64,000 nt of DNA from Procambarus clarkii. Lineage: Eukaryota; Arthropoda; Malacostraca; Decapoda; Cambaridae. The notes beneath the pieces are model-generated. The model saw only the letters and a program-made list of their open reading frames with translations, made no database searches and had not been told where the DNA came from. A program made the position numbers and the translations under genes. Numbering within the stretch: position 1 is the first letter of the stretch; each line of letters begins with the position of its first letter. Shown one piece after another: positions 63,690 through 64,000 of the stretch. The stretch covers positions 9,469,871-9,533,870 of the forward strand of contig NC_091214.1 in assembly GCF_040958095.1 (NCBI RefSeq). The letters are read 5' to 3'.

Positions 63690-64000
63690 TGGTAGAACTT
63701 GCGGGATAGTACCAGTGGAGTGCAGTGGTGCTATTGGCACTTTTGGGGAACACTGTATTACCATCAGTGGTCTGTGCTTGTTACACGACCTACTTGCGAG
63801 CATAAGCCTTCTTGCTGGTTCGTCCGTGGGCTTCCAGGGCGCATTGGCCTGTTTTCGTATGGCAGTTCCGGCCCGTCCTGGTTGTGGGGGTATGTGGGCC
63901 GGTGGCCTGCTCCTAGCAGCTGCCTGGTGGGCCATCCTCTGGCCGGTCTGGCCTGACCTTGGGCCGGGCTTGAGGTGTAAAAGAGCTCCCAGTACCTCAT
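63690..64000 (+). mobile_element. LINE 3' end embedded in DIRS-like copy D
   Basis: It is collinear with the reverse complement of 17,105-17,412: GTGGTGCTATTGGCACTTTT, then CCCGTCCTGGTTGTGGGGGT and GGGCCGGGCTTGAGGTGTAA. This is the same LINE tail as at 4,690-4,990. It runs off the window. Confidence 0.75.

Larger units (their letters stand above)
59009..64000 (+). mobile_element. DIRS-like element copy D, truncated at both ends of the visible part
   Basis: The coding sense is plus. It begins at AGTATGACGTCATACGTCAC, inside what is the 5' terminal repeat of copy A, so the outer ~290 bp of that repeat are missing. It then runs collinearly with the reverse complement of copy A: leader (59,100-60,012), gag-like frame (61,935-62,216), minisatellite (62,538-62,917) and embedded LINE tail (63,690 on). 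It leaves the window before the recombinase. A LINE insertion occupies 60,018-61,812. Confidence 0.85.

Overview
The window is nuclear DNA from an arthropod, most likely a decapod crustacean and probably a crayfish. There is no prokaryotic gene organisation. It holds one spliced animal gene, and nearly everything else is transposable-element sequence. The crayfish call is inference. It rests on an arthropod-like protein, DIRS1-like retrotransposons (known to be common in decapods), and interspersed repeats (for example the 3' tail at 49.2 and 52.3 kb) that I associate with crayfish from memory. No database was searched.

The host gene is TMBIM4 (Lifeguard 4 / Golgi anti-apoptotic protein) on the minus strand. 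It has five coding exons: 53,187-53,073; 41,611-41,437; 27,798-27,607; 11,577-11,445; 11,247-11,131. Together they encode 243 residues with all splice sites and phases matching. The 732 coding bases are spread over 42 kb because introns 1-3 (about 11.5, 13.6 and 16.0 kb) are packed with nested mobile elements. Intron 4 is only 197 bp. A possible first exon of a divergent gene lies at 53.73 kb.

Layout. 1-4.2 kb: nearly complete Jockey/I-type non-LTR element (minus), abutting a second LINE 3' part (plus, 4.2-5.4 kb). 5.4-11.1 kb: AT-rich 3' flank of TMBIM4 with two foldback elements and a SINE. 13.7-21.7 kb: piggyBac-like TTAA elements, one split by a 5.8-kb DIRS-like element (copy A). 22.4-24.9 kb: a piggyBac remnant and the only DIRS-type reverse transcriptase in the window. 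24.9-27.1 kb: a LINE split by a TTAA MITE. 28.0-41.3 kb: a deep nest (LINE, DIRS-like copy B, inner MITE and LINE; then a TTAA repeat, a Tigger/pogo element, a piggyBac MITE; then DIRS-like copy C). 41.6-44.9 kb: two abutting TTAA elements, the first ending about 22 bp from TMBIM4 exon 2. 44.9-48.3 kb: decayed Jockey-like LINE. 48.4-52.5 kb: SINEs and a LINE whose 3' tail the SINEs share. 55.8-58.3 kb: 38-bp satellite. 59.0-64.0 kb: DIRS-like copy D with a young LINE inserted in it and a 20-bp minisatellite.

The most interesting system is the DIRS-like family. Its copies have inverted terminal repeats; A and B have an internal complementary region joining the two outer ends; A and B keep tyrosine-recombinase remnants; A, B and D keep a conserved gag-like frame. 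No reverse transcriptase was found in any copy. Copies A, B and C sit at A-runs with AAA at the right junction and no longer target duplication, matching an AAA at the reconstructed circle junction. The LINE and SINE insertions inside them carry clear target-site duplications, so the order of events can be read.
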